Shown here: piece by piece, positions 8,984-18,903 of the stretch | How the letters are laid out: every line of letters starts with the position of its first letter | Numbering within the stretch: the first letter of the stretch is position 1 | Source: Nitrosopumilaceae archaeon AB1(1) | Lineage (GTDB): Archaea > Thermoproteota > Nitrososphaeria > Nitrososphaerales > Nitrosopumilaceae | Length of the DNA stretch: 64,000 nt | Assembly: GCA_033471095.1 (NCBI GenBank) | Contig: CP136752.1 | Coordinates: 1,294,324-1,358,323, forward strand | Reading direction: 5' to 3' | Made by a program: the position numbers and the translations under genes | The notes under the pieces: model-generated | Told to the model about the DNA's origin: nothing | Seen by the model: only the letters and a program-made list of their open reading frames with translations | The model's database searches: none

Positions 8984-10678
8984 ATGAAAAAAGAGAAAAA
9001 ATGGAAGACATTACAACATAACGGAATATTATTCCCACCAGAATTTGAAACAAAAAATATTAAAATTAAATTAAAAGGAAAAGAAATTAAAATTAACCTA
9101 TTTCAAGAGGAGATGGTATACCAATGGGCTAAAAAGAAAGATACGCCATATGTTCAAGATTCAGTATTTCAAAAGAATTTTACAAATGATTTTGCTAAGA
9201 CCTTGCCTGTGAACTTGAAAAATATCAAATATTCAGATATAGATTTTTCCAGAGCATATAGAGTTGTGGATAAAGAAAAAGACGCCAAAGATCTAATGAC
9301 AAAAGAAGAGAGGAAAGAAATTGCAACAAAGAGAAAAAATATTCGTGAAAAGATGAAAAGTGAATATGGTATAGCAATTATTGACGGTAAAGAAACAGAT
9401 ATTGCAAATTACATGGCAGAACCACCAGGAATTTTTATTGGAAGAGGTCAGCACCCATTGCGAGGAAAATGGAAAGTACGTATTACAAAAAAAGATGTTG
9501 TGTTAAATCTTGGTAAAAACTCAAAAATACCAAAGGGCGATTGGAAGAAAATAGAGCACAATCAAGAAGCAACATGGCTTGCGTATTGGATTGATTCATT
9601 AACAAAATCACACAAATACATTTGGCTTGCTGATGTTGCAGATTTTAAACAAGATAAAGACAAATCAAAGTACAACAAGGCAGTAAATCTGTCTAAATCA
9701 ATTAAAAATATAGAAAAACACATGATCAAAGATATGACATCAAAGGATAACACTAAGCGTACAATTGCAACCATATGCTTTTTGATTTATACAACAGCAA
9801 TGAGAGTAGGGGATGAAAAAGATCCCGAGGAAGCAGATACCGTTGGAGCCACAACACTACGCACAGAGCACATTAAGATAACACCGGATGGTATACTGTT
9901 TGATTTTCTCGGCAAAGATAGTATCAGATGGAAAGAAGAGATAAAGAAGAATGATAAAAATAATCAACTATATACAAATCTTAAAAAAATCATAAAAGAC
10001 AAAAAGCCAAAAGAAGAGATTTTTGGCAATATCACATCACGTCAGGTGAATAAATACTATTCTAGCATATTAGAAGGATTGTCTGCGAAAGTGTTTAGGA
10101 CATATCTTGCGTCCAAAGTGGTAGCAAAATCACTCAGTATGAATAAAAATGTCTCATCAGAGTCTGCGGCTAAAAAACTCTATTTAGCAAAGATATCAAA
10201 TCTTGAAGCTGCTATTATGTGCAATCATAAAAGAACCATCCCAAAGACATTTGCAAAATCACTTCAAAAGAAGAAAGACACCCTCAAAAAGATAAAGAAC
10301 AGTAACACATGGAGGAAAGCAGAGATATCATTACAGGCGGCAAAAAATTCCAAACCAAAGTCAACAAAACAAAAGACTGCCAAGGTAAGTAGAATTCATA
10401 AAGCCAAAATGATGATTAAAAAACGTAAAGAAAAACATGCAGAGAGATTAGAGAAAGCACAGTTGCAAATTAGTCTTACAGAGAAGACCATGGATTATAA
10501 TATTGGTACGTCACTTCGAAATTATATCGATCCACGTATATTCAAATCATGGTCTTCAGAGGTAGATATGCAATGGGAGAAACTCTATACATCTGCCTTG
10601 CAAAAAAAATTCCTATGGGTAAAAGAAGAAAAAGGCAAATGGGATAAAGTATCAGGATTATATTTATCTGATAAATAG
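8984..10678 (+). CDS. top1B: DNA topoisomerase IB, eukaryote-like
   Basis: 564-residue type IB topoisomerase of the eukaryotic/thaumarchaeal branch; it relaxes supercoils through a 3'-phosphotyrosyl intermediate. The N-terminal core has YMAEPPGIFIGRGQHPLRG. The catalytic region has the Arg-bearing TTAMRVGDEKD and the later FRTYLASK. A coiled Lys-rich linker follows, and the C-terminus carries the nucleophile in LRNYIDPRI (Tyr514). It is a recognised marker of Thaumarchaeota. The island begins five bases after its stop. Confidence 0.97.
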   Translation: MKKEKKWKTLQHNGILFPPEFETKNIKIKLKGKEIKINLFQEEMVYQWAKKKDTPYVQDSVFQKNFTNDFAKTLPVNLKNIKYSDIDFSRAYRVVDKEKDAKDLMTKEERKEIATKRKNIREKMKSEYGIAIIDGKETDIANYMAEPPGIFIGRGQHPLRGKWKVRITKKDVVLNLGKNSKIPKGDWKKIEHNQEATWLAYWIDSLTKSHKYIWLADVADFKQDKDKSKYNKAVNLSKSIKNIEKHMIKDMTSKDNTKRTIATICFLIYTTAMRVGDEKDPEEADTVGATTLRTEHIKITPDGILFDFLGKDSIRWKEEIKKNDKNNQLYTNLKKIIKDKKPKEEIFGNITSRQVNKYYSSILEGLSAKVFRTYLASKVVAKSLSMNKNVSSESAAKKLYLAKISNLEAAIMCNHKRTIPKTFAKSLQKKKDTLKKIKNSNTWRKAEISLQAAKNSKPKSTKQKTAKVSRIHKAKMMIKKRKEKHAERLEKAQLQISLTEKTMDYNIGTSLRNYIDPRIFKSWSSEVDMQWEKLYTSALQKKFLWVKEEKGKWDKVSGLYLSDK

Positions 10679-10682
10679 TTAA

Positions 10683-10705
10683 TAAAACGGGCCCGACCGG
10701 ATTCG
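10683..10705. repeat. Left attachment-site copy (partial tRNA-Arg 3' end)
   Basis: Twenty-three bases identical to 27,018-27,040, covering four spacer A residues plus the acceptor 3' strand and half of the T-arm of tRNA-Arg. The match stops abruptly at 10,706, and no other part of a tRNA is present here. It is the expected truncated att copy opposite the intact tRNA. Confidence 0.8.
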
Positions 10706-10781
10706 TATACATGGTGGGTGCGAAATCAAAAGTTTGAAAGTTGATTCTAGTAAAGACATCTAAATATCACAGTGAACTATT

Positions 10782-10817
10782 GGGGTACCTTTGAACCCCT
10801 ATATTTTTTTATTTTTT
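10782..10817 (+). terminator. Possible hairpin plus T-rich terminator
   Basis: A 5-bp GGGGT/ACCCC stem with an 8-base loop (10,782-10,799) is followed by a T-rich tract (10,803-10,817). It could terminate transcripts leaving topoisomerase IB, although it lies just inside the island. Archaeal terminators are mainly T-tracts, so the hairpin may be incidental. Confidence 0.3.
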
Positions 10818-10897
10818 AATAGTCCAATTTTGTAGAATTCATCATATAATGTAATTCTAGTTGTATTATATTTTAGGTAAAATTTCACTATTTTAAC

Positions 10898-11309
10898 TAG
10901 AAGCAAACACGACTACTATCATCATCTAACCCTAAATCTGGTAATCTATCTTTAAGAGTATTATACATATTTGGAATAAATGACAACAAATCCTCAGATC
11001 TCTCATAAGACTCTGAAGTAGAAATAGGATACTATGAAAATCAATTTCTAATATAGATATATGTTCATATTTTATATTTTTATCATGTAAACTCCTATCA
11101 TAATCGATTCCAATACTCCGATTTTTCTTATGACTGAGTCTATAAAATAACCTACGGTATTTTGTAACATCAAAATTTTCATCTGGCACATCAGATCGGA
11201 TCCCACTCAGTAGGAACAAATACAACACCCCATAACAAGATAAGGATATTTTCACGCAAATTTATTGCATCACCAATTAATTCTTCATAATTAATTTGAA
11301 AATTTTTAG
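10898..11309 (-). pseudogene. Decayed gene, unknown function, multiple frameshifts
   Basis: Protein-like coding potential on the minus strand jumps between frames. First comes NYEELIGDAINLRENILILL leading to a TGA. Then SDVPDENFDVTKYRRLFYRL continues in a second frame. The end, SEDLLSFIPNMYNTLKDRL to a TAG at 10,898, is in a third. At least two frameshifts therefore separate parts of what looks like one gene. I do not recognise the family. Its place at the left island edge fits degeneration of former cargo. Confidence 0.45.
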
Positions 11310-11357
11310 CTGATTGAAGTCATTTGGCTTTTTATTGAAATAACTAACAAAGGACCG

Positions 11358-11603
11358 TTATTTTCTGAAAATAATCGCAACGTCTACTATTTTTGGTGCA
11401 TATACCCCATATAGCTTGACATCTGTTTTTACTTCAATATCATCTCTTTCAGGCTACATACTTTCAAGTAGTCTTTTATAATAAAATTTAAGAGGTTTTA
11501 AGAACAATCTACTGTTAGTTGCTTCAACTGGATTGGGAACATCAATATACGTTTTTTTCATAGTTTCCAATACCTCGTCTTCCAATTCACCCAATACGAT
11601 CAC
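11358..11603 (-). pseudogene. Small decayed gene with in-frame TAG, unknown function
   Basis: A GTG-initiated frame of about 80 codons (VIVLGELEDEVLETMKKTY at the start) is broken by TAG at 11,454-11,456 and then continues in the same frame as PERDDIEVKTDVKLYGVYAP to a TAA at 11,358. The even amino-acid composition on both sides of the stop suggests one small protein disabled by a nonsense mutation. No family is recognised. Confidence 0.4.
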
Positions 11604-11950
11604 CCATGTGATTTTTTAATATGTTGTTATTTAAAAATATTGTAGATCATCATAGGATTTATAGATAGAATTTAGTGGATTTAGGTAATACAATGGTACT
11701 TACATTAGGTATAATAAATTAAAGTCTGTTTTTTATTTTTATGCATGATGATACTTTTTGTACTATTTTTTACTATACCTACAGGTCTATTGTATGATTT
11801 ACCCACAGGTTTTATGGATACAGTCTTTTTTACCCATACGTTTCATCAGCCTGTCTTTAACCGCTTGGTAACCACTTTTCTTCGTTCAGGAGCATCCGTA
11901 TTTGTTATTTTTATATTTTTACTACATCTTGTAGATGTGTGAACAATAAA
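11604..11950. other. Intergenic, no supported gene
   Basis: AT-rich stretch between the decayed genes and the HNH gene. Its only long plus-strand frame (11,745-11,942) is hydrophobic and lies opposite a Lys-rich minus-strand reading with stops; neither looks like a real protein. Confidence 0.5.
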
Positions 11951-13006
11951 TCATAGAAATTTCTTTACAATCATGTATCCTTGAGTGTGTGCATTATCAT
12001 AGTGTCTTCTGATAGTTTTCTCAAAATCCATATCTAATCTTACAAGTGATTTTTCTAATTCTGGTATTTGTACACTATATTCTTTATTTCGTATAATTAG
12101 TTTTTTGAGATAATCTTTGGGTGGTAGTGCCCCCAATTTCTTCAAATTACACTTTTGACACACAAGAGTTAGATTCCATATATCATCCTCTGCGATATAA
12201 TCAAATGGAATTACATGTTCGACATGAGTTTGTCTTTTATCTGAAGAAAGAGAACATCCACAGTAAAAACAATCAGGGAAGAAAGGTTCCAATAACTGTC
12301 GATATTTAGTTAGATTTCCTCTGGGAATTTTTTCACCATCTGTTTTTAGTATTACTTTTGGAAGTCCAACGTTCCGGCTTTCAAGAAATTTTGCCCATTC
12401 TAATATAACGGATCTCATCAATAAAACATTAAATTTTTTCAAGAATTGCATTGCATTTGGATTTAGATATATCCCATAATCTAAATCTACGTATTTCTTA
12501 TTTGAATTGACAACTCTGGCAATTTTATAATCAAAAAATAATTTAGATTCTACAGATTTGTTAACTTTGACTTTTTGAAATCTCCATACAACGTTATGAA
12601 AGCATTTTTTTTCTATTTGAGCAACACATCTTGAGATTTTTTTAGGTTCCTTTACCTTTATTTTGTTAAATGTTTGTGGATAGTATGGTTTTGTAAATTC
12701 ACGTTCTATAATAGTCACTATTTCAGGTTGTTTATTACGTTGTGATGCATGTTTCATCTTTAATTTACATACTTGGGTCCAATAATATTTTAAAAAATAT
12801 GCTGCAATAGTTGAATAATCTATATGTAATTTATCATATCTGTTGCTATAATCTAATAGAAATCTAGCCATTGCAAATTTGTAGGTGTTGTCTTTTACGC
12901 TCATGCCTATTATGTTTAAAAAGACTCTCTCAAATTCATCATCAGATGCAATATCGAAATTCAATAGTTTTATGAATAATATGGCTCTGTCATAAAGTTT
13001 TCTCAA
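11951..13006 (-). CDS. HNH endonuclease-domain protein
   Basis: 351-residue protein with a C-terminal zinc-bound HNH nuclease: Cys246-x2-Cys249, His261-Val-Glu-His264 with VIPF, Asn278, and Cys283-x2-Cys286 followed by Asn. The N-terminal 240 residues are mostly helical and basic and are not recognised; they may bind DNA or modified DNA. HNH nucleases occur in modification-dependent restriction, including enzymes that sense phosphorothioate. Its place on the island near the dnd operon makes it a candidate effector. It is separated from the helicase gene by the divergently oriented PLD gene. Confidence 0.8.
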   Translation of the reverse strand: MRKLYDRAILFIKLLNFDIASDDEFERVFLNIIGMSVKDNTYKFAMARFLLDYSNRYDKLHIDYSTIAAYFLKYYWTQVCKLKMKHASQRNKQPEIVTIIEREFTKPYYPQTFNKIKVKEPKKISRCVAQIEKKCFHNVVWRFQKVKVNKSVESKLFFDYKIARVVNSNKKYVDLDYGIYLNPNAMQFLKKFNVLLMRSVILEWAKFLESRNVGLPKVILKTDGEKIPRGNLTKYRQLLEPFFPDCFYCGCSLSSDKRQTHVEHVIPFDYIAEDDIWNLTLVCQKCNLKKLGALPPKDYLKKLIIRNKEYSVQIPELEKSLVRLDMDFEKTIRRHYDNAHTQGYMIVKKFL

Positions 13007-13260
13007 GATTAGACCACTAGTCTCAAATTCATCATAAATGATTTCTGCATACTATAGACAATTACTCCGAATACCATGATTTACCCACATGTTAATGTAA
13101 TTCGTATTTATAATTACATAGCATTCTCATCATGTTGTGTAAAATGGCAGGAATAGATTCATCGATGGGAAATGAATCAACTGGGATATCACATACAATA
13201 GATACAAATTGAATCTATCTAAAATTTTAATTCAAGCCATATGATTTAAGGAATTTTGAT

Positions 13261-14298
13261 GTGTGTCAATACAGAATATTTCTCGCTATTCAATGTATGA
13301 AAACTGTTAAAACCAATACAGGATTAATCAACACATACTTGTCAAACCTTATTCATAGTCCAATATTTGAATATGTTAGAAAGTATTTTGAGTGTAGTGA
13401 TCCTCAACTAAAAACAATATTCATCTTTGCACCATATATCAAGACTGCTACTTTGGATAGACTGTTGTATAACATACATAGTAAAGTAGTCATAATTACT
13501 ACTTGGAATATACATGATTTCCAATTTGGTTCATCAGAACTTGAACTTTACCCATACTGTAAAAAACACAATATCAGTTTATATGTAAACTCTGATTTAC
13601 ACCTAAAGATTTATTCAGTGAATTTAGAGAGTGCAGTACTTGCCACAGGTAATATAACAAACAGAGGAATGTTTGTAGATGGCAATCATGAAGCTGCAGT
13701 TAAAATAGAATGCCTAGATTACAAAGATTGTCTAGTTTTTGAAAAAATTCGAAAAGAGTCAAATCTAATAAATGATTATATCTATTACGAATTAAAAAAA
13801 TGGGTTGGTGCCAATCCAATAAAGAAAACTCTAGAAATAAACCTTGAAGATGTTATTCCTCAAGTTAAAAAAGATTGTTTTTTAATCTCAGACCTACCAA
13901 TGACACATAATGTAGATGACCTCATACTAGGATATACAAGAATTATGCAGGGTAAAGAACCATCAGAGGATTCAAACACATCTGCGTGTATAATTCATGA
14001 TATTGTTAATTATGGAATTAATTTAAATTTATCAAAGAATGAATTTGTTAAAACGTTAACTAGAGAATTTTTTTCACACCCATTTATTCAGAAAATCAAT
14101 GAATTTATTGCTCCAGAAGCATACTTTGGTAGAATAAAAGAGTGGATACAGAATAATTGTACTGATGTACCTGTTCCGAGTAGACGTGAACTTACTGGAA
14201 ATGTACAGGTATTACTAGAGTGGTTTGAGAAATTAGGAAATGGGGAATATAAAATTGATAGACCACATCATTCTCAAAGAATATACAAAATTAAATAG
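13261..14298 (+). CDS. PLD-like nuclease-domain protein
   Basis: 345-residue protein with one HKD-type catalytic element: His114-x-Lys116 (HLKIY), then LATGNITNRGM with Gly130, Asn131 and Asn134. A single motif suggests it acts as a dimer, as in Nuc/BfiI-type nucleases. The C-terminal half is unrecognised and may be a DNA-recognition region. Start is GTG 13,261, or ATG 13,297 (MKTVKTNTG). It is the only intact island gene of this block on the plus strand, and its end faces the helicase gene tail-to-tail (15 bases apart). A role in restriction or defence is inferred from context. Confidence 0.7.
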   Translation: MCQYRIFLAIQCMKTVKTNTGLINTYLSNLIHSPIFEYVRKYFECSDPQLKTIFIFAPYIKTATLDRLLYNIHSKVVIITTWNIHDFQFGSSELELYPYCKKHNISLYVNSDLHLKIYSVNLESAVLATGNITNRGMFVDGNHEAAVKIECLDYKDCLVFEKIRKESNLINDYIYYELKKWVGANPIKKTLEINLEDVIPQVKKDCFLISDLPMTHNVDDLILGYTRIMQGKEPSEDSNTSACIIHDIVNYGINLNLSKNEFVKTLTREFFSHPFIQKINEFIAPEAYFGRIKEWIQNNCTDVPVPSRRELTGNVQVLLEWFEKLGNGEYKIDRPHHSQRIYKIK

Positions 14299-14313
14299 AA
14301 ATTACTTGAGATT

Positions 14314-15948
14314 CTATTTCCAATATTCTGTAAAATATTCATATACAGTATCAAGCCCACCATACTCTGTAAGTATATTGTCAACTACATCTACTAGTGT
14401 AAATACAGTAGTACCCCCAAGCTGTGGACCTCTCATTCCACGTCCAATCATTTGACCATATAATACAACAGACTTTGTTGGTCTAGCAATTACTACAGCA
14501 TCAATTTGAGGTACATCAAAACCAGCAGTAAATACATTGTAATTAAAAAGAAATTGTATGTTGCCATTTTGGAATTTGTGTACAACATCTTTTCGATATG
14601 CTTCAGGGCTAGTACCATCAACATAAGCAGCAGGATAACCACAAGTATCAATAAAACTTGCTAATAATTTTGATTGATGTACACTACCACAAAATACTAT
14701 TACCCTCTTGTATTCATCAGTCATTTTGAGTAAACGTAGTATGATCTTAAGATTACGTTTTTGATCATTTGCAATTGTTTCTAAAAGTCCATCTGGAAAC
14801 TCTAATTCATAATTCCTACCTATCTTTTCCCATTCTTCTTTTGTCAATGTATATTCTATTTCAGGGTTTAAAACCTCTCTTTGACATCTAGCCAACACAC
14901 CTTTTTGTTGAAGATGTTCAATTGTACCTCCTTCATCATCAATTCCTATTATATTAAAATTAAAAAATGATCCAAGAACTTCATTTTCTTCAATCATTCC
15001 AAATCCTCGTCCTGGTGTTGCAGTAAGCCCCATAATACGAGTTTGTCTTGTACGTCTTTCTTTGAGTTTGTTAATTGTGTCTGAATAAGTTGGAGTTATT
15101 GCAATATGTGCTTCATCAGTAACTAAAAAATCAGCCTTGAGTTTAGAGTTATCATCTAGTGACGTCCTAACTTTTTGATACATTGCAACTGCAAATGCAG
15201 AACTTTCCAAACATTTAGGAATAGGAACTTTTCCCCAAATTCTGTACGTTTTGATTGAGTGTTTCCCAAGATGAGACCAAACACGAATAAATGCATCCAT
15301 AGCTTGCTCACAAAGTTCTCTACAATCAGCCAACCAAATTACCTGCCGAGTTTTGTTGTCGTTTAAAAAATGAGATATTATCTCCATCGCAACCCTTGTT
15401 TTTCCAGCTCCAGTAGGCATATGTATTAGAAATTTTGAATTTGGATTTTTGATTATATCAAGAGCTCTAAATACAACATTTGCCTGATAATCTTTTAGCT
15501 GTTTGAATGGATCATCATGACACATTATATCACGGGTTGCAAAAACATCATCATTTTCTAATGGAATTAAATAGTCTCGATATCCAAATGCTTCAATAAA
15601 GTCACGTGTATCAGAATTATTGCCCCAATGAAATGTAGCTAGTTTATTTCTAAACTCTACAGTTTGTGTTTCTTCATATGAACCATAGTTTATTTTAATT
15701 CTCTTTGCAAAATCAATAATTTGATTACTAGGTGCCCCAAGTAGAAGTTTTTTTCGAAATGAGGATTGTCTGTATTTATCTAAGTTTAGAGAGTGATGTA
15801 ATTTGGCAAGTAATTTTTTGTCATTAAATATAGGAATAGGACGATCCGAATCAATTTGTGTGAATAAAAAATGGTATGCATTAATAAATTCTTTTAGATC
15901 AGATTGTAGTTTTTCTATTTCAAGATACTCATTTAACACAAGAATCAC
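14314..15948 (-). CDS. Superfamily II DNA/RNA helicase
   Basis: 544-residue SF2 helicase of the DEAH type. It has Walker A PTGAGKT (residues 178-184), DEAH (278-281), motif III TATPGR (309-314) and motif VI QMIGRGMRG near 505. About 150 residues precede the motor core and probably recognise the substrate. The start appears to be GTG 15,948, three bases after the GHKL ATPase stop, so the two are almost certainly translated together. SF2 helicases paired with GHKL ATPases and nucleases are known in restriction-type systems (paraMORC modules). It probably translocates on or remodels DNA for the adjacent nucleases. Confidence 0.9.
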   Translation of the reverse strand: MILVLNEYLEIEKLQSDLKEFINAYHFLFTQIDSDRPIPIFNDKKLLAKLHHSLNLDKYRQSSFRKKLLLGAPSNQIIDFAKRIKINYGSYEETQTVEFRNKLATFHWGNNSDTRDFIEAFGYRDYLIPLENDDVFATRDIMCHDDPFKQLKDYQANVVFRALDIIKNPNSKFLIHMPTGAGKTRVAMEIISHFLNDNKTRQVIWLADCRELCEQAMDAFIRVWSHLGKHSIKTYRIWGKVPIPKCLESSAFAVAMYQKVRTSLDDNSKLKADFLVTDEAHIAITPTYSDTINKLKERRTRQTRIMGLTATPGRGFGMIEENEVLGSFFNFNIIGIDDEGGTIEHLQQKGVLARCQREVLNPEIEYTLTKEEWEKIGRNYELEFPDGLLETIANDQKRNLKIILRLLKMTDEYKRVIVFCGSVHQSKLLASFIDTCGYPAAYVDGTSPEAYRKDVVHKFQNGNIQFLFNYNVFTAGFDVPQIDAVVIARPTKSVVLYGQMIGRGMRGPQLGGTTVFTLVDVVDNILTEYGGLDTVYEYFTEYWK

Positions 15949-15951
15949 ATA

Positions 15952-17697
15952 CTATTTTTCTAACGTACTATTGATATTTTTGTGTAAATAATATGTCCAA
16001 TCATATATCAATTTGTCAATCACATCTCCAGTTATTTGACTTTTTTCCATATCCATTTGTTTATGAGCAAGCACAAATGATGCAATAAATAATTCCATAG
16101 TACTTTCAATATCTTGTCCTAAACTCTCCAATTGTTCTTTCGTATATGACTCATCTTTGGATAATTTTTCAGTTAGATCAAATAACTTTTCAAAGAAAGG
16201 GTGTTTCATATTCATCTTAATAAGTGATGTACTGCCACGTGTAACTACATCTATAAAGTTACTACGTGGATCCATCTCAAATGATTTATAAAAAGTCACA
16301 GGATTTTGTGAAAGTTTTTCCAATAATATTTTTTGTTCAGCTTCTTTTTTTACTCCGGATTCTCGAATTAAAGTATCAATTTCAGTACTCGTAGGTGTAT
16401 GATCTGAACTATTTTTTTTCAATGTTTCTTCTGATGGTTTTGTTCCAGACATAGTACCACCGGTTTTTTTCCTGACATCATCTTTATGTGATTTCCATAC
16501 TCGTCGTATTTCATCTCTAAAATCATATATTGTAGGGTTTATTGCATCTTGTATTTTTTTTCGAAGCTCTGTTATTGGTCTTGCACCTACTTTGATATTT
16601 TTAATTGAAAACCAATGATCTAAATCTGCATCAAATGCTATTTCACAACCCCAAAACCTATCCATATCAATGAATCCTTTATAATGACTTGAAGTTTTAT
16701 CTGTAATCTGATAATAAGGCAAATGTCCATAAAATACTTCTCTGTCATTTCTTAGTATAGAAATTCCTTCGTTGTGAGGTACATGACGCTTCCTATTGTC
16801 TGTAGAGTTACCTGTTCCTCGTTCTTTTCTCCAACTTTCAGGCAGAAGAGACATACGGATGGTAATTTTTTTCTGTTCTGTGGATTTAGTAGGGATAGGA
16901 TCAAATTTATGAGGTATCTCAAGCAAAACAATCTCTGATTCAGGATTAGAGGTTTCTTCGTTGTATTGAGTACGAGTAACATATAATGGATTTAAAGCAG
17001 AGATTTCTCTAGTTTCATCACCATCATCTAAAAAGATATATCTTTGATTTGGATTGTCAATAACTTTGCTATCTTTGATTATTTGTTGTCCAATAAATTT
17101 TCTATACGTTCTTCCTATCCAAACTATCATTTCATCAATAGCCGCATCCTCACGATCCCAATTTTTCCATATAACTAAAGTACCATGATCGGCTACAAGA
17201 TCTGCATACTCTCGTGGAACTTCTACAGGTGTAGGCGGAGGTATTTCTGCATCATCATAATCTTTCATTTCATCTAAATCTAGATATGTAAAATTCCACC
17301 CTCCACCTTTGGGTTTAGAATAAACTTCTATACGTGTACACTGTGTAATAGCCCCTAGCGTCATTCCAACACCAAATCTACCTATGCCATCACGTTGGTT
17401 ATACCTAGCTGAAAATCCTAACTGCATACATTTACCAAGTGTATCAATATCCATTCCAACTCCATCGTCAGCAAAGGCAATCTCTGTCATATCATATTTG
17501 TTCTTTCTTACAAGATTTTTTTTGATTTTTATCTTGATATTCTTTGCCTCTGCTTGAATAGCATTGTCAATAACTTCACCAATAGCAGATACCGTATTAA
17601 AATCAGAATCACGAAGTGATTGAAGTGCCCTTCCTACATGCACTGGTTTGGTCATAAAATTTAAATACAAATATAGTTTAAAAACTTTTTTAGACAC
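15952..17697 (-). CDS. MORC/Hsp90-like GHKL ATPase
   Basis: 581-residue GHKL ATPase. The N-box is GEVIDNAIQA (Glu41, Asn45), the G1 box DDGVGMD (77-83) and the G2 box GRFGVGM (106-112). An S5-like second domain follows, then a charged helical C-terminus. It resembles prokaryotic MORC relatives (paraMORCs), which dimerise on ATP binding and occur in restriction-modification loci with SF2 helicases. Start is GTG 17,697 or ATG 17,655 (MTKPVHVGRAL). It follows the cysteine desulfurase gene and precedes the helicase gene. It is not a DndF, G or H homologue that I can recognise. Confidence 0.82.
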   Translation of the reverse strand: MSKKVFKLYLYLNFMTKPVHVGRALQSLRDSDFNTVSAIGEVIDNAIQAEAKNIKIKIKKNLVRKNKYDMTEIAFADDGVGMDIDTLGKCMQLGFSARYNQRDGIGRFGVGMTLGAITQCTRIEVYSKPKGGGWNFTYLDLDEMKDYDDAEIPPPTPVEVPREYADLVADHGTLVIWKNWDREDAAIDEMIVWIGRTYRKFIGQQIIKDSKVIDNPNQRYIFLDDGDETREISALNPLYVTRTQYNEETSNPESEIVLLEIPHKFDPIPTKSTEQKKITIRMSLLPESWRKERGTGNSTDNRKRHVPHNEGISILRNDREVFYGHLPYYQITDKTSSHYKGFIDMDRFWGCEIAFDADLDHWFSIKNIKVGARPITELRKKIQDAINPTIYDFRDEIRRVWKSHKDDVRKKTGGTMSGTKPSEETLKKNSSDHTPTSTEIDTLIRESGVKKEAEQKILLEKLSQNPVTFYKSFEMDPRSNFIDVVTRGSTSLIKMNMKHPFFEKLFDLTEKLSKDESYTKEQLESLGQDIESTMELFIASFVLAHKQMDMEKSQITGDVIDKLIYDWTYYLHKNINSTLEK

Positions 17698-17724
17698 TAT
17701 TTTGAAAATTCAATTTCTATATTA

Positions 17725-18903
17725 TTACATGGAAATTTTCTTTAAATATTTAATTGATGAATAAAGCACATCTGTGGCAATTTTGATTTCTTCATCGGTA
17801 TTGAATCTACCACACCCTATACGAATAGATGTATGTGCCTGTTCCTCAGTTAGACCCAGAGCTAAAAGAACATGAGATGGTTCTACCATCTGAGTTGTAC
17901 AGGCAGAACCAGCAGATATAGCAATCTTTTTTGAAACAGAATTTATTATAGCTTTTCCATCGATTCCATCAAATCGTAAATTTAGATTGTGTGTAAGTTT
18001 TTTTGTAGGATGACCATTTAGTTTTGCACCCACATCAGAGAGTTTTTCAAATATTTGATCAGTCCATTTTTGATATTGAATATTTTCACTATTCATCTTT
18101 TTTTGTGCAATATCGATTGCCTTTGCAAATCCTACTATTCCAGGTACATTCAAAGTGCCAGATCGAATACTTCGTTCTTGCCCTCCACCATGTATCAAGG
18201 GTTCAGATTTTACTCTTGGTTTTACACCACGTACATAAAGAGCACCAATTCCTTTTGGACCATAAATCTTGTGAGATGAAAATGACATTAGATTGATGTT
18301 AAGTTTTTGTACATCTATATTTAGATGACCTACAGCTTGAGCAGCATCAGTATGAAATAATATGTCATTATCATGTGCAATTTTACCGATTTCCTCTATA
18401 TCTGCAATGGTTCCAATTTCATTGTTTGCAAACATTATCGAAATTAAGACAGTCTCATTCGTTATAGAATCAGATAAAGAATCTAGGTCAATACTGCCAA
18501 AATTATTCACAGGTAAATAAGTCACTTTGATGTCGTTTGATTCCAAATATTTGGAAGTATCCAATATTGCTTTGTGTTCAGTACTGCATGTGATTATATG
18601 ATTTCCACGATCTTGGTTTTTTCTCATCACACCTTTTAGTGCAAGATTATCTGATTCAGTAGCACCTGATGTAAAAATAATGTCATCCATAGGTGCGTGT
18701 ATCACATGTGCGATACTCTCTCTAGAGGTTTGAACTACATTAGATGCATCATATCCATATGAATGATCTAGACTAGACGCATTTCCAAAAACTTTGGTAA
18801 AATAAGGAATCATTGCCTCCAAGACCATAGGATCAGTAGGCGTGGTCGAATGAGAATCAAGATAAATTGAATCGTTAGAATTCCCATCAGAATAAGGTGT
18901 CAT
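17725..18903 (-). CDS. dndA: Cysteine desulfurase, DndA/IscS type
   Basis: 392-residue class V PLP enzyme that moves sulfur from cysteine to an enzyme persulfide. The PLP lysine is Lys212 in SSHKIYGPKG; the catalytic Cys335 lies in SAGSACTT; the cofactor-binding HTDAAQA is at 185-191. Being last in the dnd operon, it most probably supplies sulfur to DndC. A housekeeping Fe-S role cannot be excluded because IscS can replace DndA. Its start overlaps the preceding small gene by 17 bases. Confidence 0.88.
   Translation of the reverse strand: MTPYSDGNSNDSIYLDSHSTTPTDPMVLEAMIPYFTKVFGNASSLDHSYGYDASNVVQTSRESIAHVIHAPMDDIIFTSGATESDNLALKGVMRKNQDRGNHIITCSTEHKAILDTSKYLESNDIKVTYLPVNNFGSIDLDSLSDSITNETVLISIMFANNEIGTIADIEEIGKIAHDNDILFHTDAAQAVGHLNIDVQKLNINLMSFSSHKIYGPKGIGALYVRGVKPRVKSEPLIHGGGQERSIRSGTLNVPGIVGFAKAIDIAQKKMNSENIQYQKWTDQIFEKLSDVGAKLNGHPTKKLTHNLNLRFDGIDGKAIINSVSKKIAISAGSACTTQMVEPSHVLLALGLTEEQAHTSIRIGCGRFNTDEEIKIATDVLYSSIKYLKKISM

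Noticed and set aside
11745..11942. 65-residue hydrophobic plus-strand ORF
   Set aside because: AT-rich Phe/Leu/Val run without start context, lying opposite a Lys-rich minus-strand reading that is itself broken by stops.
14314..17697. DndH/DndF assignment for the helicase and GHKL ATPase
   Set aside because: The GHKL N, G1 and G2 boxes and the stand-alone SF2 core do not match DndF, DndG or DndH as I know them.
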